Shown: positions 47,180 to 58,563, counted from the first letter of the stretch. The stretch is DNA of 64,000 nt from Vespula vulgaris (GCF_905475345.1 NC_066599.1:1996501-2060500), one strand, 5' to 3'. Program-made: numbers and translations. Notes: generated by a model not told the origin, from the letters alone.

Positions 47180-47663
47180 CTCTCCCTCTCTTACCCCCTT
47201 TTCAACACATTCGAGTTTCCTTCCACGGTGCACGTGCACACGCGTACTCGGGTAAATAAGCAAATGCTTAGACAGGCTCGGATCTACGTCTAATTTAATC
47301 CTTTTGTTTGTTTAATATCTTTAATGGAATACACATCGATCGATTATTATATTCGATTTTTTTTTATTTTGTTTTTTTTTTTTTATATAAAATATACTTC
47401 GGTCTCTTATCGAGAAAATATTAGATATCAGATCTAATCACTGCAAAGCGATAATATTAAATTGCGTGGGAATATTATGGGAAAATATTGTGGGAAACGT
47501 TGTGTCAAGGATAAAGTTTAGATAGAAAGAATGAGATCCTCTCGTCGATGAATTAATAAGAAGAGATTAAAATTTATGTATGTTAAAGGATGTTACATAT
47601 ATATGTACTTATGTACGAGCCGGTTCACGTTATGATTAGAAACGTTTGATTTTACGTTCAGAA

Positions 47664-47698
<35 letters not shown>

Positions 47699-48262
47699 TT
47701 TGGTTAATGTCAAATTTCTTAACTTTTTACTAGTTTCCTATGTGATTTATTATTTATATATATATATATATATATTCTATATTTAAAATAAATTTTGTTT
47801 AATGATCAATTTTAGTACCGTTAAACAATAAAACTTTTTATTGCCGGTTGAATAATAAATTGAATATAACAATGTATATAAGAGGTATGCAACTTTATTA
47901 ATTTTTTTTATGGAGTTTCATCAAGTCAATTAAACGAATGAGTCATATAGTAATGACGTATGTTAACGATCGTATTCTATATTGACTTCTCTTTCCCAGA
48001 ACGATCTTTCCAATGATACTCGTAATCGAAACTTTTTCTTAACTGTCGTACACTCCCTTTGTTGGCACGTTCACTCACACTCTCTTTTATTTCTTAAAAT
48101 AATATCGACAAAGAACGATACGTAACAATAAAGTCGGCAGACTCGCCGTCGTCAAAGCAAACTCGTTGAAAGGCGCGATTCGATACCGATTCGGTTTACC
48201 AACGTTCCGGCAAATCATCCCACACGATATATTCGAAGCTTCAACGTACTTACGATCTACAA

Positions 48263-48263
<1 letters not shown>

Positions 48264-48320
<57 letters not shown>
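48264..48320. repeat. (ATT)n array, ~57 bp
   Basis: Pure ATT trinucleotide run that translates as poly-Ile on both strands. Confidence 0.95.
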
Positions 48321-49989
48321 CATTTTTTTTTCTTTTTTTTTAATCCTCATTTCATTCAACGGTTCAAGTTTTAAGAGTGAGAGAGAGGATCGAGTGCGAG
48401 CCTGAAACGACTGGTGGATAGCGATTTGCATATTAACCCTTTGATGCGGGCCCGTCGTCGTCCTCGTCCTCGTCACGGGGTCGTAATCTGACTTAACGTT
48501 TCTTTTTTTGTTAGCACCAACACCAAACAACCACCAACAACACCATCACAATCACCAGTCGTCATTTGTTTACCACCCTTCTTCTCGACTTCTTGATCTT
48601 CCATTAAAAAGACCGAGATAAGTAAATCCTAATCCTGTTTCAATGATAAACAGTAAAAACGCGACGATGATAACACACGTATTACGTATTTTTTATGTTT
48701 ATTTTTCGAGGAGAAAGCATTATTTTGAAGATTTGGCAAATGGGGTAAGATTCGAAATCGTTGAATTAAAATCGTATCGAGAGATTCGACTTGAGGTAGT
48801 CCGGAAAAATGACATGAGTTTTCGATAAGACACGTGAGTTTGCGGTATGAAGTCTTATCTCGACTGGTTTTGTCAGTAACGCTCGAAGATGCACTTTAAC
48901 GACATTGCCAGGCTATTCACCGTTCGTGCATCCGTTACTTTGGTAATCTAATCCTGTGCTCTTTGTCCGCGACGAGATAATGTGTGCGATTTACAGGGAA
49001 CGACACTCCGTCTTGCTTCCGTCGATGTAGTACGATCTTCCTTCTCTCTCTCTCTTTTTTTTCTATTTATCTCCTCCTCATTTTCTTATCAAAGTCTACC
49101 AAAGGAATCAATTTAAAGGAAGGAAAGATTGATTTGAATGACCGACCATCGAATCGGAAAAGGACGTTCTCGTTCTAACTATAAGTGGTATTGAATAATA
49201 AGATAAAATTTTATATATTATATTCTTATAATTAACAATCTTTTATATAATTGAAACTCTTTATACCTATTTATATAATTTATCTACGTATATATGTATA
49301 AGTATTATAATGTAACGTCGCTTGCGATAAATTGTATCGTTTCGAAGAAGATACTCGTACGAAACGGTGCTATTATACGAGCGAACGTTCGGACTTTTAC
49401 GAGATTGTAAATCAACGATGGCGTGCTTAATCGCCGAATAAACGAGAGATTAAATTCCGTTTCGGAGTAGGACGAGTTACACGAATATCTCCCGTTATTT
49501 AATTCTTCCGGGTCTTTTTCTTTCTATCTCCCTCGCTCTCTTACTTTTTAACAAGTAAAGGAATAAAATAGAGTAGAAAAATAGAGTCCTCTCTCTTTCT
49601 CTCTCTTTCTTTCTTGCCTTATAAAATAGAGTAAGGAGATTACCGATTTGAGGAAATATTTTTGAAACGATTTAAAATTATATATATATATATTTTTTTC
49701 TCTTCATTTCCTTTTTACATTTTCTCTTTACTTGTAATACTTTTTATGTCTGAAAAATCATTAATTAAGATGAAAAGACTAGGTATCTTTTTACACGAAT
49801 ACTAATATACATTACTTTGCTATACTTTCTCTATTATCACATCTTTAACTTGCTACAAGTTATATAACAAGTAGCAAGAGTTTCGAACGGTTTCCTACAC
49901 CCCTGGTGTAAATACACATATGAATGTAAGAGAGCCTAACGAATCGTTTCGATGGAGCATCTACAAAAGGACTCGTGATTCCCACAAGT

Positions 49990-50062
49990 GGAAGGAAAGG
50001 AAAGGAAAAGAAATGAAATGAAATGAAATGAAAGGAAAGGAAAGGAAAGGAAAGGAAAGGGG
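49990..50062. repeat. (GGAAA)n/(GAAAT)n pentanucleotide repeat
   Basis: GGAAA units switch to GAAAT for four copies and back to GGAAA, a mosaic array. Confidence 0.9.
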
Positions 50063-50613
50063 TTATTGCGGTTCTCTCTAGAATCCTTTTCGATGAACTC
50101 TACGGAGCCAGAGCTAGAGACAGAGACAGAGATAGAAAGAGAGAGAGAGGTGTCGAAGGAAAATCGCTAGTGTCTCCGTTAAAAATCGGATCGGTCACGC
50201 ATCGAGAAGACGAACAATGCTTTTAAGAAGGACTCTTCGCGAGATGGTAAAGAGAAAAAGAAAAAGAAAAAGAGAAAAAAAGATGAAAGAAAGGTTTAGT
50301 AGAGATCCATCCCCCTTTAGCCTAAACTGTCGCGATAAATGATCCTACCGAGGGTTATTAATTGTTTTTGGCTCCCGGAGCAAAGAAAGCAAACGGAGGC
50401 AAGCATCCGTCGTTCTCTCGCGAAAGTGTATTAACGGAAAAACGAACTCTATCTATCTCTCTTTCTCTTTTTCTGTCTAGCTATGTCTATCTCTTCTTCC
50501 TTCTCTTTTTTTTCTCCCTCTTCGTTCAGAAAGAGAATCCTCCTCCAGCTTGGTTGGCACACCTATCGAGTCGATTCTCTCTCTTTCTCTCTCTCTCTCT
50601 CTACTACCTGCAG

Positions 50614-50763
50614 GAAGCATCATTTTTCAAGGACTCGATAGATGCGAAGCCTGCCGAGAATCGACGATCATCCATCAAAGTGATCGTTAAAAACGCATCT
50701 CCACCGATACAAATTGCGCGACCTGCTGTCCCGAAAACCAAACCTACGAATTTTCTTCGATAG
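50614..50763 (+). CDS. coding-like open frame after a strong acceptor (unrecognised)
   Basis: A CT tract and CTACTACCTGCAG (CAG at 50611-50613) form a good acceptor. The following 49 codons read EASFFKDSIDAKPAENRRSS, then a segment with VIVKNASPP and PKTKPTNFLR, ending in TAG at 50761-50763. The composition is balanced and protein-like, unlike the SLSLSL frames elsewhere. The same frame is open back to 50362 and includes KENPPPAWLAHLSSR after another acceptor-like CAG near 50529, with low-complexity runs between. It may be a terminal exon of an unknown gene or a decayed one. There is no AATAAA close downstream and no family is recognised. Confidence 0.22.
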   Translation, partial: EASFFKDSIDAKPAENRRSSIKVIVKNASPPIQIARPAVPKTKPTNFLR

Positions 50764-51034
50764 AAAATATTCCGATAGATTTTTTACTTCGTTTTACCAA
50801 CGTTTTTATATTCTTATTTTCCTTTTTTTTTCTTTTCTTTTCTATTGACGAATCGAAGCACGAGAAACGTAAAAATCGGTTTTCTTTCTTCTTTTTTGTT
50901 TTGCTTTTTTTTGTGATCTGTTTTTTTTTTCGTGTTACGAGCACGAATTACTCGGTCGTGCGTACAATTGATTTCAATCTAATTGCCTATCGGATTAAAA
51001 TATTTCCGCTATGTATGGAGTGGAGAGGAAAGGA

Positions 51035-51065
51035 GGGGATGGTGGGGTGGGTAAGAGGGTGGGGG
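51035..51065 (+). other. G-quadruplex motif with five G-tracts
   Basis: G-tracts at 51035-51038, 51044-51047, 51049-51051, 51057-51059 and 51061-51065 have loops of 5, 1, 5 and 1 bases. This is a strong predicted G4 in otherwise AT-rich DNA and is not part of a microsatellite. Confidence 0.7.
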
Positions 51066-51886
51066 TTCCACGTGCAACGCGTTTATTTACAAGCAGATTT
51101 ATTTGCAGATAAGGACACAGGTAGTTGTGTATATACAAGACGATGTTATCGCGATACGGTCCGGTAAGGTTTGGCGCGTAAAGTTCTCATGAAGCCTTCG
51201 CGGGTATAGGCCGGTGATATATCGACTTCTTCTTTCGAGTAGATTCATTAACTCATTAACTTAGATAGAGAAAAAGCGAAAGAAAGAGAGGGAGAGAGAG
51301 AGAGAGAGAGGAAGAGAAAAAGAGGGACTAAGAGAAAAGGATAGAGAAAAATGGCCGCTCGTATATCACTGGCCGGGCAGTAATCAAGTGCTCATTCTTA
51401 ATGCGGTAATAAATTTGTGAATTAATATACCTCTAATTAATTATATCGCATAGGTTACGTTCACTCCCGTATACTCGTTACTTTGATCGAATCGTAATGA
51501 TCGACGTGCTTACAAAAACCGTGTCATTCTCTCAGGGCAGACGAAGTCGAACGTGTAACTTACATATAAGTAAATTACGCGTTCGTTGAGTGTTACGAAA
51601 TGATGAAGGAGAAGATGATATTTGTGATAAAATATCAATGAAATTTGTATTTTGTAATGAAAAAAAAAGAAATGGAAAGAAAAAAAATGAATATATATAT
51701 ATATATATAGATATAGTTAGTAGAACGATATCAATTGAAAATTATTTTCAAAGAGAAATATTATAGAGGAGAGATGGATAGGGGGCGAGAATGATTGTGG
51801 TAACGTAAGTTGCGTGCCTCGCCTGCGGGATCGACATAAATCACGCGAGATCTTTGCCCACGACCTGGGATCATCGGCGAGAATGT

Positions 51887-51913
51887 TCGACTTCGACTTC
51901 GACTTCGACTTCG
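51887..51913. repeat. (TTCGAC)n hexanucleotide repeat
   Basis: Four and a half copies of TTCGAC ending in TTCGAG. Confidence 0.9.
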
Positions 51914-54116
51914 AGAACGAACGAACTAGATTCTACCGGTGATCGTCAATGAAGTTTCTATGTTATATATATACATATATATTATTATATATAACCAAGA
52001 AGGACGATCCGTGCAACTGTACCGCAAGACAAATATTTTCTTAAATCTATTCATATAGGTCTCTCTAAGTAAGTACATGCATACATGTAAATTCTAAATT
52101 TCCATCTTAAAGTCAAAGGGTTAATGTTTCAACGACGTACGTTGGCCCTGGAAAAGGGAGAGCCGTGAACGAAGAGTGAAAGCAACAGAAAGAGAAAGAG
52201 AGAGAGAGAAAGATAGCGGGAAAGGAGAGAATGTAAGAGTCAAAAATAAAAAGAAAAGAGAGAAAGAGAGAGACAGAGGACTTTCCTGAAGGGATAAACG
52301 TCACACGGAACTCGAGTTTAATGGTGCGTAAACTTGGACGTGCCCCTGTTGCCTGTACGTGTCTGGTAGCTCGAGAGATGAGCTCGAAAGGGTCGATCAA
52401 GGTGTTCCTTCTTGTTCTCTTCTCGTCATCCTCGTCGAAACGAGAAGTAGGTACCTAACGTTAATATTTCGATGGAGGTAACGCTGTGTAGATGAGAAAC
52501 GATATCGACTTCATTAACGAACGAGTGCCGAGCAAATATTGACTCTAACTCTTGGAAACTGGGGTACGAGGTGTGTGTATTTACACGAGACCCGCTTTTT
52601 CGTGTCCTCGAGAAAGAAAAAGAGAGCAAGAGAGAGAGAGAGAGAGTGAGAGAGAGAGAGAGTAACTTGTACGAAACGAACGTTCAAAAAACAATGTTGG
52701 TAAAATTTGGAAAATATACTACGCGTATTAGAATGATTAGAACAATTAGATAGATATTCGAGTCGAGAACCGATATATCGATGGATCGACCTTCTCGATG
52801 ATAAATCGCTATGATAAAATACGATCGCGTTCAGGAGAAAAAGAATTTATTCTCGAGCACAAAAATGGATCGACTCGTTCTCTTTTAGTGATTACAGTCC
52901 TTGGCCCAAATCGAGCAATAAAAGCCAACGTTCGAATGAGACGGGAAGGGAGTGACACGACGGTGACATCTTTTGTAAAATCAATAGCTTCTCTCTCTCT
53001 CTCTCTCGATCTCCCTCCCTTCTCTCTCTTTCTCTCTCTCTTTTACTCACTTAAATGGCACGTTAACTGAATATAGACAAACGCCTCGAGTAAGGTCGCC
53101 GTCGGTTCAACTTCTTTCGCACGGTGATTTATCGTAAAACGTGATGTATAACCGAGTTAAAAGTCGCTCGACTCGCCATATTCTTTGCTCGATCGTCTAA
53201 TCGATCGTTTACTTCGATATCAGAAATTATGATACTTATCGTGTATCTTTCCTCTTTTTTCTTTTTTTTTTCTCTTATATAAATATTTCTTTCTGTTTAT
53301 TTTTCTGTCCCCCTCATCGGAAACTTGACTTATAAATCAGAATAATTATTGTATTTCACCGACTCGCCCGATACCCTCCTCCGTTCGCACCCTCTTCCAC
53401 TTCGATTCGTTCTAAATTCTAAAGGATAATCTCTTGCAATTTGTTCGAAACGAGTTCACCCGGTATAAACAAGTGTAAGTATGGAAGATTAGAAAATAGA
53501 AAAGAGGGGAATGCCTATATGGGGTTTCGCTTCATCAACGAGCGGAACGCAAGAAGCAACGGGCGTCAAACAACTGTGTCGACGAAAAAACTTAAAAACC
53601 TTAACGAACCTTCGAGACGAGCTATCTTTTTCTTCTTCTTCTTTTTCTTTTTCATCTTCTCTTTTTCTCCCTCTCTCTCTCTCTCTCTCTCTGTCTCCGA
53701 CATTCTCTCTTTTTCTCTCTCTTTGCTTTTATTTTTCTTTCTCTCTATCTTTCTTTCTCTATCTCTCTGTATGTGTCTTTTTTTTCCTCTCGATAGTTTA
53801 ACGCGGGAGGTTGCGAATCGCGCGCGCGTGCTCCGGAGAAAAACAGTATGGTTGAAGCAAGCCTGCTCTAATTACACGTCGTTCTAAATTCTCGTTAAAA
53901 TATTTCTTGTAGTAGACAAACGATGCTCGGCTCGGTAGCCTTTTGTTCCTTTCCCTTCTCGACAATTACGATACCTGAAATATATTTCTCCTTTACGTTT
54001 CCCTCTGTATAAGCATTTCGATTAATGAACCTTGGAAACCTTCTTGCACTTTTATATTTATAATAGTTGATTATCATTTTTTTCTTTACTTTTTATTTCT
54101 TTTTTTTTTTTTTTAT

Positions 54117-54525
54117 GAATTGATTAATGTCGATTCTCGTTGATAAAACGCATTCGAAAGGATTAAAAAAAGGAAAAGGATTAAGAGAAACGTATTCGCT
54201 TATCATTTTCACATATTGATTACAATTTTAACATTTTTATTGGTTGATTAATGTCGGCTCAAGTTGACAAGACATTAAATTCCAACAGATTAAACAAGAA
54301 AAATGATCGAGTGAAACGCGTTTGCTTATAATTTTCCTCGCTTTGATTAAGATTTCAACATTTCTACGAATTGATTAACGTCGATTCGATTTGAGGAAAC
54401 GCATTCCAAGATATTAAAGTAGAGAAAGGATTTAAATGAAACGCATTTGCTTATCATTTTCCCACGTTGAATCGAAATTTTCACTTGAATTGATTAATCG
54501 ATCAACGCCGATTCGACTCGATGAA
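54117..54525. repeat. ~125-bp tandem minisatellite, three copies plus a partial fourth
   Basis: The unit begins with a variant of GAATTGATTAATGTCGATT. The TGATTAA core recurs at 54121, 54245, 54372 and 54491, giving periods of about 124, 127 and 119 bp. Inside each full unit the order is repeated: the start motif, AAACGCATTC(G/C)A, a purine run, GAAACGC(A)TTTGCTTATCATTTTCC, then a GATTACAATTT-like segment. The copies have diverged by scattered substitutions, so the array is not recent. It lies about 2 kb upstream of the knirps-family exon and its units contain ATTA homeodomain-type cores. Confidence 0.85.
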
Positions 54526-54810
54526 CGAAAAAAAAAGAAGACAAAAAAGAAAGAAAGAAAGAAAGAAAGAAAAAGTAATAAAAAGATGAAAAAAGAAAAG
54601 AAAATTTGACAAAACATTTTTTTCAGTGAACTTGATTGAAAGGAAAAATTCGAAAAGAAAAAAAAGGTGGGTGAAGGAGGGGAGGGGGTTAAAAAAATGA
54701 GAGAAAAAAAAAAGAAAAAAAACGAGCGAGTTGGTTTGACTGAGAACACTCAGGAGAAGGTGCCGGCATTATAGACCTTTGTGACACTCTAGAGTCCAGC
54801 GAGAGTGCAG

Positions 54811-54933
54811 ATGGCAGCGTTCGACGAGATAGCGCTGATTTATGATAGGTCGGATCGTTCGGTACCATGCGTTTCGGTTCGATCGTTAGAAAAGCGAGTA
54901 AGAGACCGAACGGTACTGAACGATGAAGAAAAA

Positions 54934-54964
<31 letters not shown>

Positions 54965-55101
54965 GAGAAGAAGAGCCGACTACTAATGGCCTAAGTCGAG
55001 AGGACTTCCCGATCCTCTTCGTCAGCGTCGGTTGGTTGCCCGATCGAAGAGGAAGAGGTGAAAAGCGTTCCGTTGCTTCTTTGTCGATAAATTTTAACTA
55101 G
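54811..55101 (+). CDS. 96-codon ORF with glutamate run (unrecognised, doubtful)
   Basis: From ATG 54811 (preceded by GAGAGTGCAG) the frame reads MAAFDEIALIYDRSDRSV, about 20 mixed residues, an acidic run encoded by (GAA/GAG)n at about 54926-54970, then PTTNGLSREDFPILFVSVGW and a basic tail. The ATG context is good and the non-repeat parts have protein-like composition. Against it, the acid run is one of many (GAA)n microsatellites, there is no clear promoter, and it lies inside the presumed 5' intron. It may be an unrelated small gene or chance. Confidence 0.15.
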
Positions 55102-56490
55102 AAGATCCATTAACTAGCGCGCGTTTATACGACGAGTAGACCGATAGAGAAGCCTCGGACTCGGTGCCCATCTGTTGTTCGTCGTTTGTAAATGATAGAA
55201 AAAAAAAAGGTTTCGATGGATAAGAGAGAGAGAGAATATTTTTTACTCGAGGACATCTTCGACGCTTTTCGCGTGGGAGACACTTTACGATCACATTTCT
55301 TTTTTTTTTTCCTCTTCTTTTTTTTTCTTATTTTTTATCGACGAAATTAATATCGATGTTTTCGGAGATACCTACGTTGTATCTTTAAAAATAGAAGTCG
55401 AATCGGCGGCCAGTTTTACGAGTTGAAAAAGATGATGGAAGAAGATAATAATGTAGCTAGGATCGGCCGAGAAAAATTGCGTATTGAGGCTTATGACGAA
55501 AGAAAAAGGGGAGAGAGGGAAGACAAAAAAGAAGGATTATGAGAAAGGAATAATGTCTTTATTTAATAATTTATGATTTTCGATAATAAACGAATCGTTT
55601 TTGCGGATTCGAAGGAATATTGATTGAGCGACGATAAAACAATTTGGTGACAAGAGCCGACTCCAAACCACGTGCATAATTTTTGCAAGTCAGAATGAAA
55701 GAGCATCGCGTATTATTCGATTGAATTATTAGAAACTAAATTACACGTCGATAACTCGGTACATCGATAAATAAGGATCGAGTATAAAAAAAAGGCGTTA
55801 AACTTCAAAGAAGGAAATACTGAATAATAACGTTAACAGTTGAAAAATGAAAGCGTTATTATCCTAACTCGAACTATTATTTCTACTCGTTATATAGATG
55901 CGTTTCGTTTCTCGTTGCGGATGCACGATGCCAGTCATTTTTACGTAACTCGAACGTTCGAAAAATAGTCAATCTCTTTCCCTCTCCCTTCTCCCTCTCT
56001 CTCCTCACCTCTATCCATCTATCTTTATCTGTCTCTCTTTCTGACCGATACGTACGTCGCTTTGATTACGAGTCGACTTGCGTCAGCCTTTTCTAGTAGA
56101 CGGAAGAAGTAGAAGAAGAAAAAAAAAGAACAAGAAGAAGAAGAGGAGGAGGTTTGTGATCGACGTGAAAATCACGTTGCTGTTATTTTTCCTCGCGTAT
56201 GTACGCGCCAATTCGAGATTGAACATCCGTGAGAGATATTGTGGGAGGAATAAAAATCAAAGCGAACGTAGAAAACCGGTTCGACGGCGCTACCTCATCC
56301 CACCCCACTCCACCCTACTCTACCCCACCCTACCCCTATCTTCTAACTCTTTATCCTAAGCCAAGGATGAAACAAGCAGAGCTCACTGACGCGCGCGTTT
56401 ATATATATATAATATATGTGTATATGTATATATGTGTGTATGTATGTATGTATGTATGAATGAGTATGCGTGCGTTCGTTCTATATCCTT

Positions 56491-56517
56491 CGAGTAACAT
56501 AATTTCTATAATTGCAG
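56491..56517 (+). other. splice acceptor of the knirps-family coding exon
   Basis: A pyrimidine-containing stretch (AATTTCTATAATTGCAG) ends in CAG at 56515-56517 directly before the ATG. A TAAC branch-point-like motif lies about 20 bases upstream (around 56495). Family proteins begin at this ATG, so the junction puts all of the 5'UTR in upstream exons. Alternatively transcription could start just upstream and no splicing occur, but the TA/TG microsatellite immediately before it makes a promoter here unlikely. Confidence 0.75.
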
Positions 56518-56595
56518 ATGAACCAACAGTGCAAGGTCTGTGGTGAGCCAGCAGCAGGTTTTCATTTCGGTGCTTTCACATGCGAGGGTTGTAAG
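56518..56595 (+). CDS. kni-like: knirps-family (NR0A) nuclear receptor, first-zinc-finger coding exon (partial gene)
   Basis: This exon encodes 26 residues beginning MNQQCKVCGEPA and ending FTCEGCK, the N-terminal half of a nuclear-receptor DNA-binding domain. Cys5, Cys8, Cys22 and Cys25 form the first C4 zinc finger. The context AAGFHFGAFTCEGCK and a start at MNQ directly before the first finger are hallmarks of the knirps / knirps-like / eagle family (NR0A), whose members act in the nucleus as DNA-binding transcriptional regulators without a classical ligand-binding domain. The start chosen is the ATG at 56518, immediately after a TTGCAG acceptor; the TTG at 56512 in the same frame is intronic. 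The exon ends AAG at 56595, followed by GTGAGA, a phase-0 junction at the CEGCK position where nuclear-receptor genes are often interrupted. Reading through the donor gives only low-quality sequence to a stop at 56722-56724. The second finger and C-terminus are not in the window. The paralog (kni, knrl or eg) cannot be told from 26 residues. Family assignment is very sure. Confidence 0.94.
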
Positions 56596-56601
56596 GTGAG
56601 A
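56593..56601 (+). other. splice donor after the first zinc finger (AAG|GTGAGA)
   Basis: AAG at 56593-56595 is followed by GTGAGA, a close match to the metazoan 5' splice consensus. It falls exactly after the CEGCK codons, where the DNA-binding domain should continue with SFF. The genomic sequence instead reads VRKFLKRK and then low-complexity residues, so splicing here is needed to complete the domain. Confidence 0.9.
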
Positions 56602-56788
56602 AAATTTCTTAAAAGAAAAATCGATTTCCCATTATTTCCTTCTTTTTTTTGTTTTCCCTTTTGTTTTGTTTCATTTTGTTTTTTTGTCTTCTCTAATATT
56701 ATTCTTCGCTACACGTCAAATTAATCGCACACTAACTCGACACATACACACCGATTAACTTAATTTGTGGGAAAATCGACGAACGATT

Positions 56789-56947
56789 TATGCAGGTTGA
56801 GTCACTTAGCTACGCTGAAAGTAAGTAAATAAAGCAATAAAGAGAGCATTCCAAGCGATTACATTAATAATTGATATTGCGATAATGAGTATAAATTTTA
56901 TTAGAAAATTTATTAAGTGGGGAAAAAAACGTTTTATTGAATTAAAG

Positions 56948-56990
<43 letters not shown>

Positions 56991-57137
56991 GAACACACAG
57001 CATGTATGCATATATATACATATATACACACATACATATAAATATACATATATGTATTAAGTCATAATATCGTTCTTATACATAAACATCCGGATATCTA
57101 CAGATATAATTATTTGTTAAGTGACTCACCCTGCGTA
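56789..57137. mobile_element. MITE-like element with 22-bp terminal inverted repeats
   Basis: The left end reads CAGGTTGAGTCACTTAGC (56793-56810). The right end, on the other strand, reads CAGGGTGAGTCACTTAAC (57116-57133). They match at 16 of 18 positions, and at 19 of 22 when extended outward by the TA(T/C)G flank. The 300 bp between them is AT-rich, carries a long (TA) array (about 56950-56987) and has no transposase ORF. A CAGGGTG-type terminus and short AT-rich body fit a non-autonomous DNA transposon. No clear target-site duplication was seen, and the inverted TGAGTCA core is also an AP-1-type site, so a chance or regulatory dyad remains possible. Confidence 0.45.
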
Positions 57138-57819
57138 TAGAGGCGCTCGCGGTCTGGTTAATTGCACGCTCGAACTACTGCGACATCGAGTTCCGTTTGT
57201 CCGACGAGATAGGCACGATATCACGTACTATCGATCGTAAATAAATTCTACGTTCGACCGAAATAGAAGGAAGAAATTTCGCGAAAGTGGCAATATACGT
57301 CAATTAAAACGTTAGAATATTCATTGCTGACGTTCTTATACTTTTACTTTTCTTATAATTTTCTATTTTTTTTTTTTTTTTTCTTTCGATTTTTTCTTTT
57401 TTAAGAGTAAAAGAAGGATAGTGCATGTATGCATATATATATATACACACACACATACAGCGTAGTAGTGATTTTAGGCACGCGCAGCTGCCACTGTCAC
57501 ATCGACGATCGTTTCTATGCGATTTATACTCCAAGTTTCGTTCCTCTCGAAATCGTAAAGCACGACGGGCGGTCCGACAAAACTCGCTGTCCGCCTGGCA
57601 CTCCAGTTTTTAAAAGGAGGAACGAAGGTTAATAAGCTCCTTTCCTTCTCGGTGAAAGTTAAAAAAAAGAAAGAAAAGAGAGAGAAAGAGAGAAGAAAAG
57701 AAAAAGAAAAAACGAAAAAATACCAACAAGAAAAAAAAGAAAGAATGAAAATCGAAGGAAAGAAGTCCGTTTAGCCAAATTTTCCTTTTCGACGATAAAT
57801 TAAAACAAACAAAAAGAAG

Positions 57820-57822
<3 letters not shown>

Positions 57823-57858
<36 letters not shown>
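57823..57858. repeat. (GA)n array in the knirps-family intron
   Basis: Pure GA run flanked by A/G-rich filler (57660-57960). Confidence 0.95.
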
Positions 57859-57861
<3 letters not shown>

Positions 57862-58310
57862 TAAAAAACGAAAAGAGAAGTTAAAAAAAAAAAGAAAAAG
57901 AGCAAACAGGAGATACCTCGATGATTTACTTTACATATCAAAAAAAAAGAAAAAAAAAATCTTTGAGCTTGGAAGAAATCACGAAAAAAATTCAATCAAT
58001 GTAGAAGAATTAGATATCCGAAGGGATCAAAGTTCATCTTTGATGGAGGACGAAATAGGATAGGTCGCAGACAGGTGAAACGCAGGCCCAGTAAACTCGT
58101 ATCGATATCGACTAGAAGAGAGGAAGAGGAAAACCATCGAGAGAGTCTCGTTAGGCCAGGTTTATTTCTTCGAAGGGTGTTGACCCTTGCTCTCGTCCCA
58201 CTAATGTGGTACACCGTCGAGAGAATATCGGTACCGCATACTAAGTGACCCATCCGATAGTAATTGGACCTCATTAAGGCAACAACGGGCAATGGTCTGT
58301 ATCCGTCGTC

Positions 58311-58311
58311 G

Positions 58312-58343
<32 letters not shown>

Positions 58344-58394
58344 TTCTTCTTCTTCGTCTTCTTCTTCTTCTTCGTCTTCTTCTTCTTCTTCTTC
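58311..58394. repeat. (TTC)n array, ~84 bp
   Basis: TTC run with regularly placed TCG substitutions; gives a spurious poly-Ser frame. Confidence 0.95.
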
Positions 58395-58515
58395 ATCGAC
58401 TACTAGTACTATTACTTCTACTTCGTTTAGTCGTAGCTATCGCGTGCGTTCGATTCTTTTCGACTAGAAAAATCCGAAAGACGAAGAGATAAAAGACGTT
58501 TTAGGTTAAATTAGA

Positions 58516-58563
<48 letters not shown>

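Larger units (their letters stand above)
45006..50361. other. gene-free stretch (possible 5' intron of the knirps-family gene)
   Basis: Unique AT-rich DNA with TTCG, GA/CT, C-rich (47053-47133), poly-T (47665-47701) and ATT (48264-48320) tracts. No exon is supported. If the donor at 45005 is used, this is intronic. Confidence 0.5.

Noticed and set aside
56512..56517. TTG at 56512 as the start codon, giving MQMNQQ
   Set aside because: It lies within the TTGCAG acceptor and so is intronic; family proteins begin at MNQ, matching the ATG at 56518.
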